64,000 bases of DNA from Ochromonas danica (lineage: Eukaryota; Sar; Chrysophyceae; Chromulinales; Chromulinaceae): the NCBI GenBank assembly GCA_015146655.1, contig VKHL01000121.1, positions 24,417-88,416 on the forward strand, in the 5' to 3' direction. Position numbers and translations under genes: made by a program. The notes under the pieces were generated by a model that was given only the letters and a program-made list of their open reading frames with translations, was not told where the DNA came from and did no database searches. The number at the start of each line of letters is the position of its first letter. The first letter of the stretch is position 1. Below are positions 10,896 to 22,500 of this stretch, one piece after another.

Positions 10896-12815
10896 ATGAC
10901 GATGACGGATCACGGCCAAGCCAGCAATCAGCTATTAGATCTACTCTGTGAAGAGCCTCCTAATGTATTACGTATTCGCTCTTTGTGTCGTGATCATCCT
11001 GGTCTAATAGCTTCAGCTGGTGTACGTCTTAAGATTTGGTCTTTCCTGGTCTTGGGCAGTGCACGTAGTCGAGAAGATCTTGAACGAGATGTCATACCAC
11101 CACAAGAAAGTTGTGCTGAACAACATGTTTTAGAAGCTGATGTTCATCGTACACGTGCAGATGTCGTTGAATTTCGTTCACCTGATTGGCGTAGAAATAT
11201 TCAGAATATTTTACAGAAATTATGTGTCGATCATGGAATTCAATACAAACAAGGAATGAATGAAGTACTTGCACCTTTTATCTTCCTTAATCCACCTCCT
11301 AAAGGACAATTAATAACGTATGCACTTTTCCGTGCTTTCCTATTTCGTTATCTTGAACGCTTCTTTTGTGTGGATGATTCAGCTTACCTTTTCAAAGCTT
11401 TCCGTATGTTTCATCTCTTATTACTCTATTTTGATCCTCAACTTGCATATCATTTGAGTGATTTAGACTTCATCCCAGAGTTGTATAGTCCACAATGGTT
11501 TCTTACACTCTTTGCACGAGCACTACCTTTAGCACATGTGTTACGTGTTTGGGATATGATCATTGCTATGGATGATTCAGCCTTTGTCTTCTTTATTGGA
11601 TTGTGTTTGATACGCTCCAGACGAGAAGAGCTTCTAATGAGTGGTCATGATCGTGTCCCAGAGATCATCTCACAGATTCATTTCAAGACAGAAGATGATA
11701 TCGATGAAGTGATGAAAATTGCCATTCAACTCTATAGTTCAACTCCTCGTTGTGTCTTACGCAACTTACGATTATGTTGTGTCTCTACGGTTGAATTGAC
11801 TCCCTTTGTCTCCACTGATCCCAGTCATCATGTGTTAAAGTTGGATGTGGAGGAATACGATCAGGCCTTAGCAGTACAATCAGCCAGAAGCTCTTTGGTC
11901 ATTACTCCACAAGAATTGGTGGATTCTATGTTACCTTCGATATCTCATGAGGAGTCAACATCATCGGGATCACTCCGAGCAGCTCATCATCAACAATATG
12001 TCATTATTGATGTACGAGCTGTTGACCATTCTATTGCTTGTGGTGGAGGCACTTTACCACGTGCCATCCAACTTGAACCAGAGTTTCTCAATCGTCCTGA
12101 AGCGTTTGATATTTGGTTACAACATTTTGATGGAACGCGTGGTTGCAATATTGTGATCGTCGACCTGCCTGCAGCACAATGGGCTGGTGTTGCTTTATGG
12201 CGTCGCCTCTTGCTCGGTGAAGGAGATGGAAATGCTTCAAGTTTGGGAAGTTTCTCAAGACGATACGAGTTTGATGATTTAAGAGAGAATAAGAGACGTT
12301 TGGAGGCTTTATTGGCTTCATCGATGACTGGCAAGAAAGAATTGGAAGTTCAAGAGACCGTGCGAGACAGTCAAAGCAAGTACTTCAAAGCGGAAGCTGA
12401 AGTTGCTCATCAAGACCTCAATAGTCCTGCTATGCTTCTCGCAATTGCTCTTCAACGAAATGCTTTTTCTAACGTATCAGTTCTGGATGGCGGGTTTCCT
12501 GCTTTAGTCAACTATTTGATGGAGAGCAGAGGAAGTGTGGAGCCCATTATTATCAATCACAACTCAAAGAAGTGGGAAGGTTTTCTTAAGTCAACTGGTC
12601 GTCATAATGATCTAATTCAGCAAAAAGCTCGATTGAAGACTCCCAAGCAACTCTCTGGTAGTGATAAGTTGTTTCCTTTTGATCGAAAAGTGGAAGATCT
12701 AACAGATCGCGAACGATGGGAACTGGCGCTGCAAATGGCTGAACGGTTGGGTCATGTCTATATGAAGAAACAACTTGAGGAGAAGCTGCGAGGGAGTGAA
12801 ACACTCTCTACCTAA
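10896..12815 (+). CDS. TBC domain plus rhodanese-like domain protein, TBC1D23-like
   Basis: Single exon, 639 residues. The first half is a TBC (Rab GTPase-activating) fold. Both catalytic fingers are present: the IxxDxxR type (L79-E-A-D-V-H-R85) and YxQ (Y117-K-Q119 in QYKQGMNE). Later TBC blocks include YSPQWFLTLFARALP and RVWDMIIAMDD. The second half carries a rhodanese-like domain: QQYVIIDVRAVDHS, LPRAIQLEPEF, VLDGGFPALVNYL. No Cys is obvious at the rhodanese active-site position. TBC followed by rhodanese is the layout of TBC1D23, a golgin-binding adaptor for endosome-to-Golgi vesicles. Human TBC1D23 has, to my knowledge, lost these fingers, so this version may be an active GAP. Its Rab target cannot be told from sequence. 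Confidence 0.82.
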   Translation: MTMTDHGQASNQLLDLLCEEPPNVLRIRSLCRDHPGLIASAGVRLKIWSFLVLGSARSREDLERDVIPPQESCAEQHVLEADVHRTRADVVEFRSPDWRRNIQNILQKLCVDHGIQYKQGMNEVLAPFIFLNPPPKGQLITYALFRAFLFRYLERFFCVDDSAYLFKAFRMFHLLLLYFDPQLAYHLSDLDFIPELYSPQWFLTLFARALPLAHVLRVWDMIIAMDDSAFVFFIGLCLIRSRREELLMSGHDRVPEIISQIHFKTEDDIDEVMKIAIQLYSSTPRCVLRNLRLCCVSTVELTPFVSTDPSHHVLKLDVEEYDQALAVQSARSSLVITPQELVDSMLPSISHEESTSSGSLRAAHHQQYVIIDVRAVDHSIACGGGTLPRAIQLEPEFLNRPEAFDIWLQHFDGTRGCNIVIVDLPAAQWAGVALWRRLLLGEGDGNASSLGSFSRRYEFDDLRENKRRLEALLASSMTGKKELEVQETVRDSQSKYFKAEAEVAHQDLNSPAMLLAIALQRNAFSNVSVLDGGFPALVNYLMESRGSVEPIIINHNSKKWEGFLKSTGRHNDLIQQKARLKTPKQLSGSDKLFPFDRKVEDLTDRERWELALQMAERLGHVYMKKQLEEKLRGSETLST

Positions 12816-13320
12816 CTCTATCTATACATACTCTTTCTCTTCACATTAAATGGAAGAAATCTCAATATAAAAAACATTTTAGTTGAATTACACTTGAGAA
12901 CGCACATGAGAGCAAGAGCTATTAAGCAAGGAGGGGGCTGTCTTGGAGATGATGACAATGATGATCAAATCGCATTGCCAAACATCTTCACCGACAACAC
13001 CTCGGCATGACAGACAACAACATGCTCATGATAGGCATCGCAAGAAGAAAAAATGAAAATGGTCTAGGGGAGTAGCTTTACGTCACGAATCAGAAGCAAA
13101 GCAAACTTTTTGCAAGGAAACATTTCTCTCGACGCTTCTAGCAACTATTATACAAGGACAGATGTGCCAGCACATCATGAAACACAACTAAATAGATTAA
13201 AAAGGGGAGTAAAGTCAGACAGACTACATATTATGATTGAATAGAAGAAGAAGTCATTATATACGCAGCAGAGGAAGTTAGCACCACTCGATTCTGTTAA
13301 AACAAATTGGTGGTTTGCGT
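12816..13320. other. Intergenic between convergent genes
   Basis: 505 bases between the TBC-rhodanese stop and the stop of the minus-strand Ser/Pro-rich gene, so mainly two 3' ends. I see no gene, RNA or repeat in it. Confidence 0.4.
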
Positions 13321-14049
13321 TCAAATGAAATTTTGCACGATCTCTTCACACACCCGTGGTGTTCGAGGGCTAGAAGGAGAAATGGGCAACAAAGGAGCTC
13401 TCTGTATGCTACTGCTTCTCTTTCGTTGTGAGGTAGGAGAAGGAGAGGCAGGAGAGCGTGGGGAATATGAAGAAGGTAGTGATGGTCTGGGTCTCATCTT
13501 GACCGGCTGCTCCGGACTAAGCGGAGGTAGAGGAGGGTGAAGCAGAAGACGAGGACTATCAATAATGCTTGATGATGAAGCCGATGACGATGATGATGAA
13601 ATTGACTTCAATCGATCTGTCTTGCTAATAATGGGAGGAGTGGAGATGGGTGGCAGGGCAGGGAGAGGAAGCACCGCAGAAAACAGCTTCCCTCCCGTCT
13701 CACTCTCTATCACTAAGGTCTCACCCAATACTGCAACAATGGAGTCACAATCAGAGTCTACTTCAAGACCTTCATCTTCTTCTCCACAATCATCATTGGA
13801 ATCCTCACCAATTGAAAAAGAAGGGTGTTGACAATATTCTTCGTCAGTACTTGGTACAAGAGATTTCATTTCATCATAAACCTCATTAGAAGAGGAAAAG
13901 TGATGTGGTGATTTAGAATTGGGTGAGCGTTGTTGGCCAGGACGAATCTTGCGATGTCCTCGTGCACTTTGAGGAGGAGATGGACGCATTAAAGGAAAAG
14001 GTTCATTAACATAAGAGGCCAAAAACTTTCCATCATCTCGAACTTCCAT
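13321..14049 (-). CDS. Hypothetical Ser/Pro-rich protein
   Basis: I do not recognise this 242-residue single-exon frame, which starts at an ATG (MEVRDDGKFLASY). It is low in complexity and probably disordered. It has an acidic patch in the middle (DSNDDCGEEDEGLEVDSD), a serine run (SSSSSSASSSSII), and a Pro/Ser/Arg-rich C-terminal third with many SP dipeptides (PSLPSSYSPRSPASPSP), which are possible proline-directed kinase sites. There is no signal peptide or membrane segment. A long (AC)n repeat lies about 150 bases upstream of its start. It is a plausible gene because the frame is long and begins with ATG. Compositional bias alone could also hold such a frame open. Confidence 0.5.
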   Translation of the reverse strand: MEVRDDGKFLASYVNEPFPLMRPSPPQSARGHRKIRPGQQRSPNSKSPHHFSSSNEVYDEMKSLVPSTDEEYCQHPSFSIGEDSNDDCGEEDEGLEVDSDCDSIVAVLGETLVIESETGGKLFSAVLPLPALPPISTPPIISKTDRLKSISSSSSSASSSSIIDSPRLLLHPPLPPLSPEQPVKMRPRPSLPSSYSPRSPASPSPTSQRKRSSSIQRAPLLPISPSSPRTPRVCEEIVQNFI

Positions 14050-14200
14050 TTCTATTCTATTACTTGATGCTGCACTTCAGAGAGTCATATAATGTATGAA
14101 GAGTCAAGAACAAGTCAAATCAGCCTGGGAAGAGGAATGTGATGGGAAAATGTGACAACAGATTTGGACTGGGCAGTGGGCAATGATCAATCCACACACA

Positions 14201-14201
<1 letters not shown>

Positions 14202-14286
<85 letters not shown>
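14202..14286. repeat. (AC)n/(GT)n microsatellite
   Basis: Uninterrupted CA dinucleotide run of about 42 units, preceded by an imperfect stretch from 14193. It sits in the 529-base intergenic space between two minus-strand genes (14050-14578). Nothing else stands out there. The run also creates a meaningless Cys/Val frame on the minus strand. Confidence 0.97.
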
Positions 14287-14290
<4 letters not shown>

Positions 14291-14578
14291 CCAACCCGTG
14301 CTAATTTGGATGAAAGCATAGAAGGATAGTGTGGCATGATAGCGCGCTAGTTTATTTCAAACCACGATACATAATAGCATTGGAAAATGATAAGAAAAAT
14401 ATTCAAAATGGACCATGAGATGTATAGAAAACAGTCATAGAAAAAGGTGAAAGCGACTATGAGGAAACTATTTGAATGTTAGAGTGGCTTACAGAAGCCC
14501 GTGAAAGATATTTAGGGACAACAGCGAATTATGGTTAGATTTAAAAGTTATACACATATACTTGTATTGTTGTTATTC

Positions 14579-17500
14579 TTATTCCAACCAAGTGTCAAGA
14601 TCTAATTGTTCAAAATCAACATCATTTTCATTCTCAAACTCTGCTACTTCAGAGAGTTGGTCAAATTCTTCATCAAAATCCATTTCAGATCCAGCAGCAA
14701 GTGATCCCATTCGCTCGACAGCATAAGAAGTTTCAGAAGTGTCAGATATATCAGAATCTATACTATAGGTTCTACGAGACGCCGCAGAAGCAGTCCCAGT
14801 GTTTGATTGCAGTTGACTGCGCTGTAGACCACTTTCTCTGCCTTTCACTCCACTCATAAAGGCAGAAACTACTCGAGCTTGCATACGAAGAATCTTCCGC
14901 TCTCGTGCTTGGGTTTTCTGAGCAAAAGCAAAAGAAGCAATATCATAGAATAATAAGAATTCAACTGAGACGATTATGTCATAGAGAAGGTATCTTACAC
15001 TGAGCATCTTGTATTTGGCACGCATAAGTCTTGCTCTTCGTGCTTTACGAATATTAACCAATAATTTGGGTGCCAGTTCAACTTGTCGTTGTTTGAGTTC
15101 ATGATAGACTTCTTCACAAGACACTCCAACAGCATCAAATATTGATTGTAAAGCAGAGTAAACTAGATTAGATCGATGCTCATCAGCTTCGATGGTACGA
15201 TCCACAAGTAACCAAACAGCTTCTTTCGTCATCTCCACTCGCATGGAAATGATCTTCTTCAAAGCTGTGAGGAGTTTGAGCAAGTTCTCGGGTATTTCCC
15301 CATAACTTCCACTGGAAAACCAAAAGAAAAGGTCAAAATGTTCAATCAATACAGCATAGTCAAACCAATGGTGATGGTAATGGTAATGGTAATGTACCTC
15401 TTCTTGATAGACTTCATCTTCCTCAATAACTGTAAAAACCAATCTTTCTCGAAAATGCGTTCCTTCTCTTCCTTGGCTTCTCTCTAAAACCAAAAAGCAG
15501 TTGATAACAATCATTGTAAATAATACACTAGTCTGGAAGATAAAGTGCACACACACCTCTTCGTTCTTCCGTTGCATTTGTTTAAAATAGCCATCATAAT
15601 CATAGAGTAGTTTAAGATCACTTTGTGTTATTTGACTGTTTTCATTGTCCTCGTATTCATCGCTCTTCCATAATTTGCGTCGTGGATAGGTTGAGGTCGT
15701 TATCTTCTGTGAGTTGATCTTGTTTCCAATAGGGGAAAGCTGAGTGATGAAGGCCGGCTGTCTGACTTCCACTTTGTCATTGCGATCAGTCTCAACACTC
15801 ACCGTTTTCTCAAGTAACTCCATCTGACGGGAATCCAACTCTGCGAACTGATGTTGTCTCTCCATATAATGACGAGAACGAGTGAAATCTCTTTCTTTTA
15901 GTGTAGCAATGAGTTCGCGGGTAGATTGCTCCTGTCAACACCAATCAACCCAATATAAAGCAAATTAGTACACTGTTGATGAACATCTATTATTACTATT
16001 ATCAGTATTAAATAGCATACCTTTTCATCTGTTAAATCACGACACAGTTGGACCATTCTTCCAGTTTCCTCCATGCTTTTCTTTGAGATCTTCTTACAGA
16101 CGGATCGAACTAATCGCATATCTTTGTCTATCGCATGGCGAGCACGTTGCCAATATCTCACAGAATGACTTTGCTGTTCAACTTTCTTCGCTTCTTCCAA
16201 CAAATTAGGGTGAACATTCTTTTCCATAAACTCTTCAATAACTTGTTCATTGGGTTTTGACAGGTGAGGATGTTTCATCTGTTGTTTTAACGCTTCTCTT
16301 TCTCGACCACGATATGGCATAGCTCGAACATAGTCATTAGGATCCATTAAGCAATCTCGTCGAGCCACTGCACCAACAGGACAAACAAAATAGAGTGACG
16401 AAGGAGATGGACGATGTTGATGGTGTCCAAAGGGATCACCCAATAGCTCATCTTGTTGTAAACTATCGGAATAATTCGCTTTTTTGTTTCTTTTCTTCTC
16501 GTTGTCAAATGAATGTCTTTTCTTTGGTCGTATCTTTTCTACCTCTTCAAGTACTTGTTCTACTATTGCCATTCGTCTTGAGAACTTATTATCGAGTGGT
16601 TGGATGACATTTGTTGCCTGAAGAGTTGTAGGAGGAGGTCGTGGAGAACGAGAGGAAGATGGAGCAGGACTGGAAGGTGGGGCAGGCTTCAGAGGAGTTT
16701 GCAGTTGTTGCTGTTGTTGTTGCTGCTGTTGCTGCTGTTGCTGCTGTTGTGGGTCATTTTTCTCTCGAGAAGGAGAAGGCAGTGGTTGAGGACTCAAAGA
16801 TAACACAGAAGTCCGCAATGAAGATTCAAATTGAGTGGCTCGTCTTCTCAGCCGCAACATGTCTTCATCTTTGACAGTTTGTACTTTCTTCTCTGTGTTT
16901 TCCATACTGCTTTCAGCTACAGAATTAGTAAGCAAGACCAGATCCTCTAAAGTGCTTCCTTCTCTGCGCTTCAATAGACGCTTATTCATGAAGGTAGACG
17001 CGGTGGAGGAAGTTGCAGTAGACATGGCTTCAAGGGAAACCTGATGTTGACGTTTCATTAAATCCTTGTAAAGTGACTGGTCCAGGCTATCTAAATTTCG
17101 TTGTAACTTCGCCCTGTAGAACATGTCCAATGAGAGGTCAGATAATGAATAACAAACGGAGGGAAAGAGACTTACACGACATCAATCTGATTAACATTGT
17201 TTCCTTTAGCTTTATGAAGGACTTTCTTAGCAGCTGTCCTAGTATTATCATCTTCTTTCAATGAGGCGCGTCTTGAGGGTTTCTTGGATTTCACAGGTTT
17301 TTCATCTTCGTCTTCGTCGCTCGAGTCAGTGTCTTCCATCTCTTGTTGAGCCTTACGTGCTTCTTCCTCAAGACTAAATAACTCATCTTCCATCACCGAA
17401 ACAGACTTCTTCTCAGTCTGTTTTAGTGCCCAATCTGCTTGTTCTTCGTCTGTCTTGGTTTGAATGAATTCATGAAAGCGATGAGGTTGTGTTGTCATCA

Positions 17501-18134
17501 CTAGACGACGTTGTTCACTCGCTGCAAGATGTGCTTTCCTCTCACTTTCTATGGATTGAAGGTTTGTCGTATGATTGAGCTCTTGTCTCTTTTGTGAGAG
17601 ATGATGAAGAGAACGTAATTGTTTGTCAAGATGAAGTCGTTGCTTGGCAAAGTCTTGATTAATAACTTGATGAACTTTCTTTTCTATTATTTTAGCATCC
17701 ATTCGATTTTCTTCTCGACTTTGAAGAATACGAGTTACTTCAGCACCGATCAGAACACGTCGTTTGTTTCCATCACCACGAGAAGGAAAGAAAGATGGAG
17801 GATGAGGATGATGTTGTCTGCTTGCCTCTGTAGAAGCACGAGTAGAAGGAATAGCACTGCTACTACTTGACGAATCTTGTACACGATAGAGTTTGATTTC
17901 ATCAATTGGCTGCATGGACTTTCGTAAAGCATCATTGGCTTCTTGGTAAGTGATGGCTTTGACAAAGACTTCATCATCATCTACTTTCTCTTCGATTATT
18001 GCTGCTGCTGCTGTTGTTGTTGTTGTTGTTGTCTCGTCATTGTTTGCTATGATCACTTCATCTTTCTCTGCTTCATTAACTTTGAATTCACTTCCATCAG
18101 TACCTAAACGGGTTGTAACAAACTGCAGCGGCAT
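14579..18134 (-). CDS. Large coiled-coil protein with polyglutamine tract, function unknown
   Basis: Not recognised. Six exons by phase and consensus: 18134-17176, 17113-16021, 15931-15557, 15483-15398, 15311-14999, 14917-14579. They give 1054 residues from ATG (MPLQFVTTRLG). Visible features are a Thr/Ala run (ETTTTTTTAAAA), long charged helical stretches (EVTRILQSREENRMDAKII; KQRLHLDKQLRSLHHL), an acidic patch (TDSSDEDEDEK), and a Q run of about 15 coded by mixed CAA/CAG next to a Pro/Ser-rich linker. Past residue 750 there is a conserved-looking helical block (GEIPENLLKLLTALKKII; VKEAVWLL-like). The tail is acidic and ends DLDTWLE. There is no signal peptide or membrane span. The last three introns have no stop in one read-through frame, so their retention would not truncate. 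A scaffold or ciliary/centrosomal role is only a guess. Confidence 0.62.
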
Positions 18135-18390
18135 CCCCCTTAACCCTATTAATTGATTATTAATCAACCATTAATTGCCTTTATTCGATCATTAATTAAC
18201 AATCATTAATTAATTCATTTATCTGCTGGTTTTCGATGAAACTGTGGCAGCAAAATGGAAAAACACCCAAAAAACACGGCGAAAACAACATGATAATGAC
18301 AATAACAATGATTTGACATCATCCCACAATATCAGTAATTGGGAACAGAGGGGAAGAAGAAAAAGTGATAAAGTTGTTAATAGATAAAGA

Positions 18391-19365
18391 ATGACAAAGT
18401 TGCCAAATGAAGAAGAAAGAGAAAGAATACAGATTCGAAGATTCATTAATCGTGTTCAATCTCTTCTTACCAACACAACCAATACCACCGTCATGTCCCC
18501 ATCATCGTCATCCAGAGAGAAACTCGATCAAGCAAAAGAGATCATCTCATCTCTTCTGAATCAGAAATGCTCAGCAGATCATGAGACAAGGAAGATGTTA
18601 AAAGAATGTCAAGCAAGTCTTGAGAAAGCATCTGACGGGATGAATATTGTTTCTGAGGATGATTCTTCCCTCCCAGAAGAACAAGAAGAAGAGTCAGTCA
18701 CTCTTTCTTCTCCTTCTGTCACTACTATCAGGAAGGCATCGCATAATTCACCAAAACCAAAGCCATTCATCTCTCAAGCGACGACACCATCTGAAGCTGA
18801 AGAGACAACGTCAGCAGAACGCATTCAAGTCCTCTTACAAGCCAGAAAGGTTCGTTCTTTTTATCTTTATCGTAGTATTGATAGACACCATTAACAGATA
18901 GTCTATTACCAACAATGCATGATAGGATATGTATGAACAAGAATTAGAGCAAGAATATGGTCGAAAGAAAGAATTACTAGAAGATCTTGTTGGAATAACT
19001 GGCGCATTAAAAGAATCAACTTTAGGGATTCATCAGACTGTTCGGAAGCAGAATGTCCAATTAGATCAAATGCAACACTTTGCATGGCAGAATGCTGACA
19101 GTCTTGATCAACAACGTAAAAAGGTAAATCTCTCTGTCACTGTCTCCCTGTCTCATTGCTGTTGTCTATCATCTTCCAATACTCACAATATACTCTATTA
19201 TCCTCTTGATGTTCCTCATAGTTGGCAGAGAGAAGTCAAGTGATGCAACGATCTTTATGTGGAAATCTTGCAGTGGCGTTGTGGGCAATAGCACTGTTCT
19301 TGATTACTTATCTAATTATTCGTGCTCTACCTGTACAAAAGGCACCTGCTGTTTGTCCTGCATGA
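18391..19365 (+). CDS. USE1: USE1-like SNARE (ER-Golgi Qc SNARE)
   Basis: Three exons: 18391-18849, 18926-19123, 19222-19365, all phase 0, giving 266 residues. The start ATG is 256 bases from the divergent coiled-coil gene. The N-terminal half is helical and then disordered (ERIQIRRFINRVQSLLTN; a Ser/Glu-rich linker). Exon 2 is a SNARE-type heptad helix (LLEDLVGITGALKESTLGIH ... LDQMQHFAWQNADSLDQQ) and exon 3 a tail anchor (VALWAIALFLITYLIIRALPV). The phrase 'L..LTGALKE' followed by a long coil and a single C-terminal helix is the Use1/p31 pattern. USE1 drives Golgi-to-ER fusion with Sec20 and Ykt6/Sec22. Assignment to another Qc SNARE is possible, but SNARE identity is fairly secure. Confidence 0.72.
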
Positions 19366-19540
19366 TAGCAGATAGAATCCAAGAAAAGAGAAAATGAAAT
19401 TGATTTGATAGAAAAGTAAAAAGATTAGCCTCCATTTAGCTAGTACTTCAGCGCGGTCGCACACGATGTCAACCTCGAGGTCGTAGTTTATATATACTAG
19501 TATATGGCAAAACAGTTAACACAATGAAAGAAAAGTGGTC

Positions 19541-22500
19541 TCAACCTTGTTGCTGTTGACCACCACGAAAGAACTTCCATTCTACAGCCTCCTTGCTGAA
19601 AGATAAAGCTCGTCGGAAATCTTTCAGAGCTGTAAAGACAGCCGAACAATCCACTTCTTTGGGGTCTTCGCCAAAGTACTCCATTAGCGTGCCAATTTTC
19701 TTCAAGAGTAGCTGTTTTCGCTTCGTCAGTAGAGATAAACGATCTCTAAAATTGACTAAATGGTCATTTAGTCGCACTGTATACTCATCACTGATTGACT
19801 TGGCAGTTGGAGAAGAGAAAGTCTCCTGCGCTGCCGTGAGTGACCGAGCTCTATTAAGTTCTTGTTCCAAATCTTGGACCTGCTTCTGCAAAAGAGTAAA
19901 TTCCTGGAGAATCTCTCGAGAGGAAAGAGGAGTTGTGGGATCTGTAAGAATTGATAAGTCCTCAATACAGCCCAATGCGCTTTCTTCGGCCTTGTCATAG
20001 AGTGTCTTGACCAAATAATCTAACAGGCTGATCTTGGCATCCATTGCTAAATGAAACACAACCATCAATTATCAAATGCAGGTTGAATAGGATTAGTGTA
20101 ATATGATTGCTTACCTTTCGTATTGCTGATCTGCAGAAGTTGTTCGAGCACAGTCATCTTGTTGTCACTAATTGCAGAACGAAGTTTGCCGGACTGGCTC
20201 TTGCCAGCCGTAGGTTGCATCATTGCTCGGCCAACAACCAGCAGTCTCTGAAGTACTTTCGCCAGCTTCGTACTTGATAACACCTGTACATATTCAACGC
20301 TTTCTGTAAAAACTAAGTATAACACATGTAGAGAGCAAGCCATTAGCAGACCTGATTCATCGCATCCATTAGCACACGGATTTTCTTCTCAGTAGCTTCA
20401 GCAAAGTTTCCAAATGAGAGACTAATAATAAATGTATTGAGGCGAATAGGTAGCTCGGGATAGAACAGAAGAACAGTTTGCAAGAAAACCTCTGCTGGAT
20501 GAGAGACTTGTTGCAGCTTGAAGGACTGTTTCCTTTCTGCCTCACTAGGCAACAAATTACGAAAATTTTCGAGATTATCAACAGAAAGCTGTCCAGAGAG
20601 ATTATTCAAGCTACAGATAGCCTTGAGTAAATCTGCATGCGATCCAAAGCTACGGAAAGGTACCAATCCAATTGAAATGTTTTGAGCTCGTTTACCTTCC
20701 AAAACTTTCAATTTCATTTTCTCTTTGACGCTCTTTTGTAAAGCAGCAATCTTTCCATGAGATGGAAGTTGATGCGATTGTTTAAGGTCTTGTTGTTGTG
20801 AACGGAAGAGTTGATCAAGAATCTGCAGCTCTTGTTCAGCAAGAAATCCCTCTCCCTCCTGCATGGCTGTCATAGCCCAAATGCTATTCTTTAGTCTCTC
20901 TTCTGGCATAGGTTGCCAATTACCAGTCGATGAAGCTCCAGAGTCATTGCTGGACTTCGTGACAGGAACGAGATCGAGCACCACTTCCATGCGATGTATA
21001 AGTGCTAGTGGCAAGCCATCCAATCGCATCTTAGAGACCACACTCATAGGTACGACACCCATCATAATCATCTTAACATACTTGCCAAGAGATGGTTCCT
21101 CTTCTTGAAGTGTCTTGAGCCGTTCCTTGCGCTCCATTTCAGGATCCTTTGGAAAGTTACTAACAGGAGGAGCAGACTTATTGTTCACAGGAGTATTTAA
21201 ACAATCGTTCGCTAATTTCGCATTTTCCTTTCCTTCACCCTCATCATCCTTCATATCGAGGAGTAGACAATCATCAAGTGCTGCCATCACTTTAGTGATA
21301 AGCTCCGTAGAGCAAAGCAAATTTTCCAAATGTGTGCGAACCTCTTGCAGTGATTTACCTGAGCGAACCATCTCAACGCATTGCTCAGACAATTTAAGAA
21401 TATCGCCATTATCTGAGGATGATTCTTTGACTTGCCCCACGATAGGTAGGGAACTAGAAGCTGGAATAACATCAATAATATCAGCTACAGGAGGGGGAGG
21501 AGGCAGAATAGATCCTCCATCAGAATCAACGGTAATCGATAGTTTCGTCAAAGGAGGGGGAGGAGGCATAACGCTCTGCTCGAAAGGTGGTTTAGCCTCA
21601 AAGACTTCAAGAGCTGCTGCAACTTTTGCTCCCATTTTGGTTCTTGCAGGACTCTCTGACCACAGGCTAATAACAAGAAGAAGAGAAAAGGTAAGGAACA
21701 AGACAATCACTAACTGTCTAGCACGCACACACTGACCTTTGTTGCACAGAGACATGATGCTCTTCCTCCTCAGTACGTAACACTGAATTCTCTTCATGCC
21801 CGCTGAAGGCAGGAAGCAGAACTCGAACAGGGCTGCTGCCCAATGCCTCCCCGGGTGAGCCAGCGCTACGGGTGGAACGAAGAGCTGGAGACAATGGTGG
21901 ACCGCTATCAGAGAGCTTTGAAGGAGAACCCACACCCGATAAAACTCCTTGTTCTTGGTGATCTTGACCATCTTCTATCTCCTCGGAAACTTGCGGATAG
22001 CTAATAAGTCCATATACACGTGGATCTTCCCACTGACTGTGGGCATTGACCATATCTAGGTAATAAGTATCGCCTTCTTCTGTGGTATAGACATGCCACT
22101 CCATGCCTTCACATGTAAACACTTCTAATGGATCAGCAAAACCACTTTCAGCATTACCTTCACCAGCATCGACAGAATCATATCCTGTTTTACTTCCATT
22201 TTCATAGTTTGAAATATAATCTTGAGAAAAAAACTCATTCCCCAACTCCTCCCCCTGTCTGGGTTCTTTCCTTGTGGATAGATTTCGTTGTGACTCGCCG
22301 TGTATGGCAGGAGGAGACTGACTCTTAATGGGACTATCAGCTGAAGAATCCGAGCTTATGCTATAGGTACGGCTGGCAGAACGAGGTATAGAGCTGTACG
22401 AGTCGATTACTTTAGGCCCTGTAAAGACTTTATGTCCGCTTTCAACAAATCTCTCATCTTTTGAGTTGCTAACAGCGGAGGCTGATACAGGTCTCTTTTC

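Noticed and set aside
14104-14337. Minus-strand frame of alternating Cys-Val
   Set aside because: It is the (AC)n microsatellite read in frame; not a gene.
16702-16751. Repeat tract considered as a possible CRISPR or minisatellite
   Set aside because: It is a CAA/CAG glutamine run inside a coding exon.
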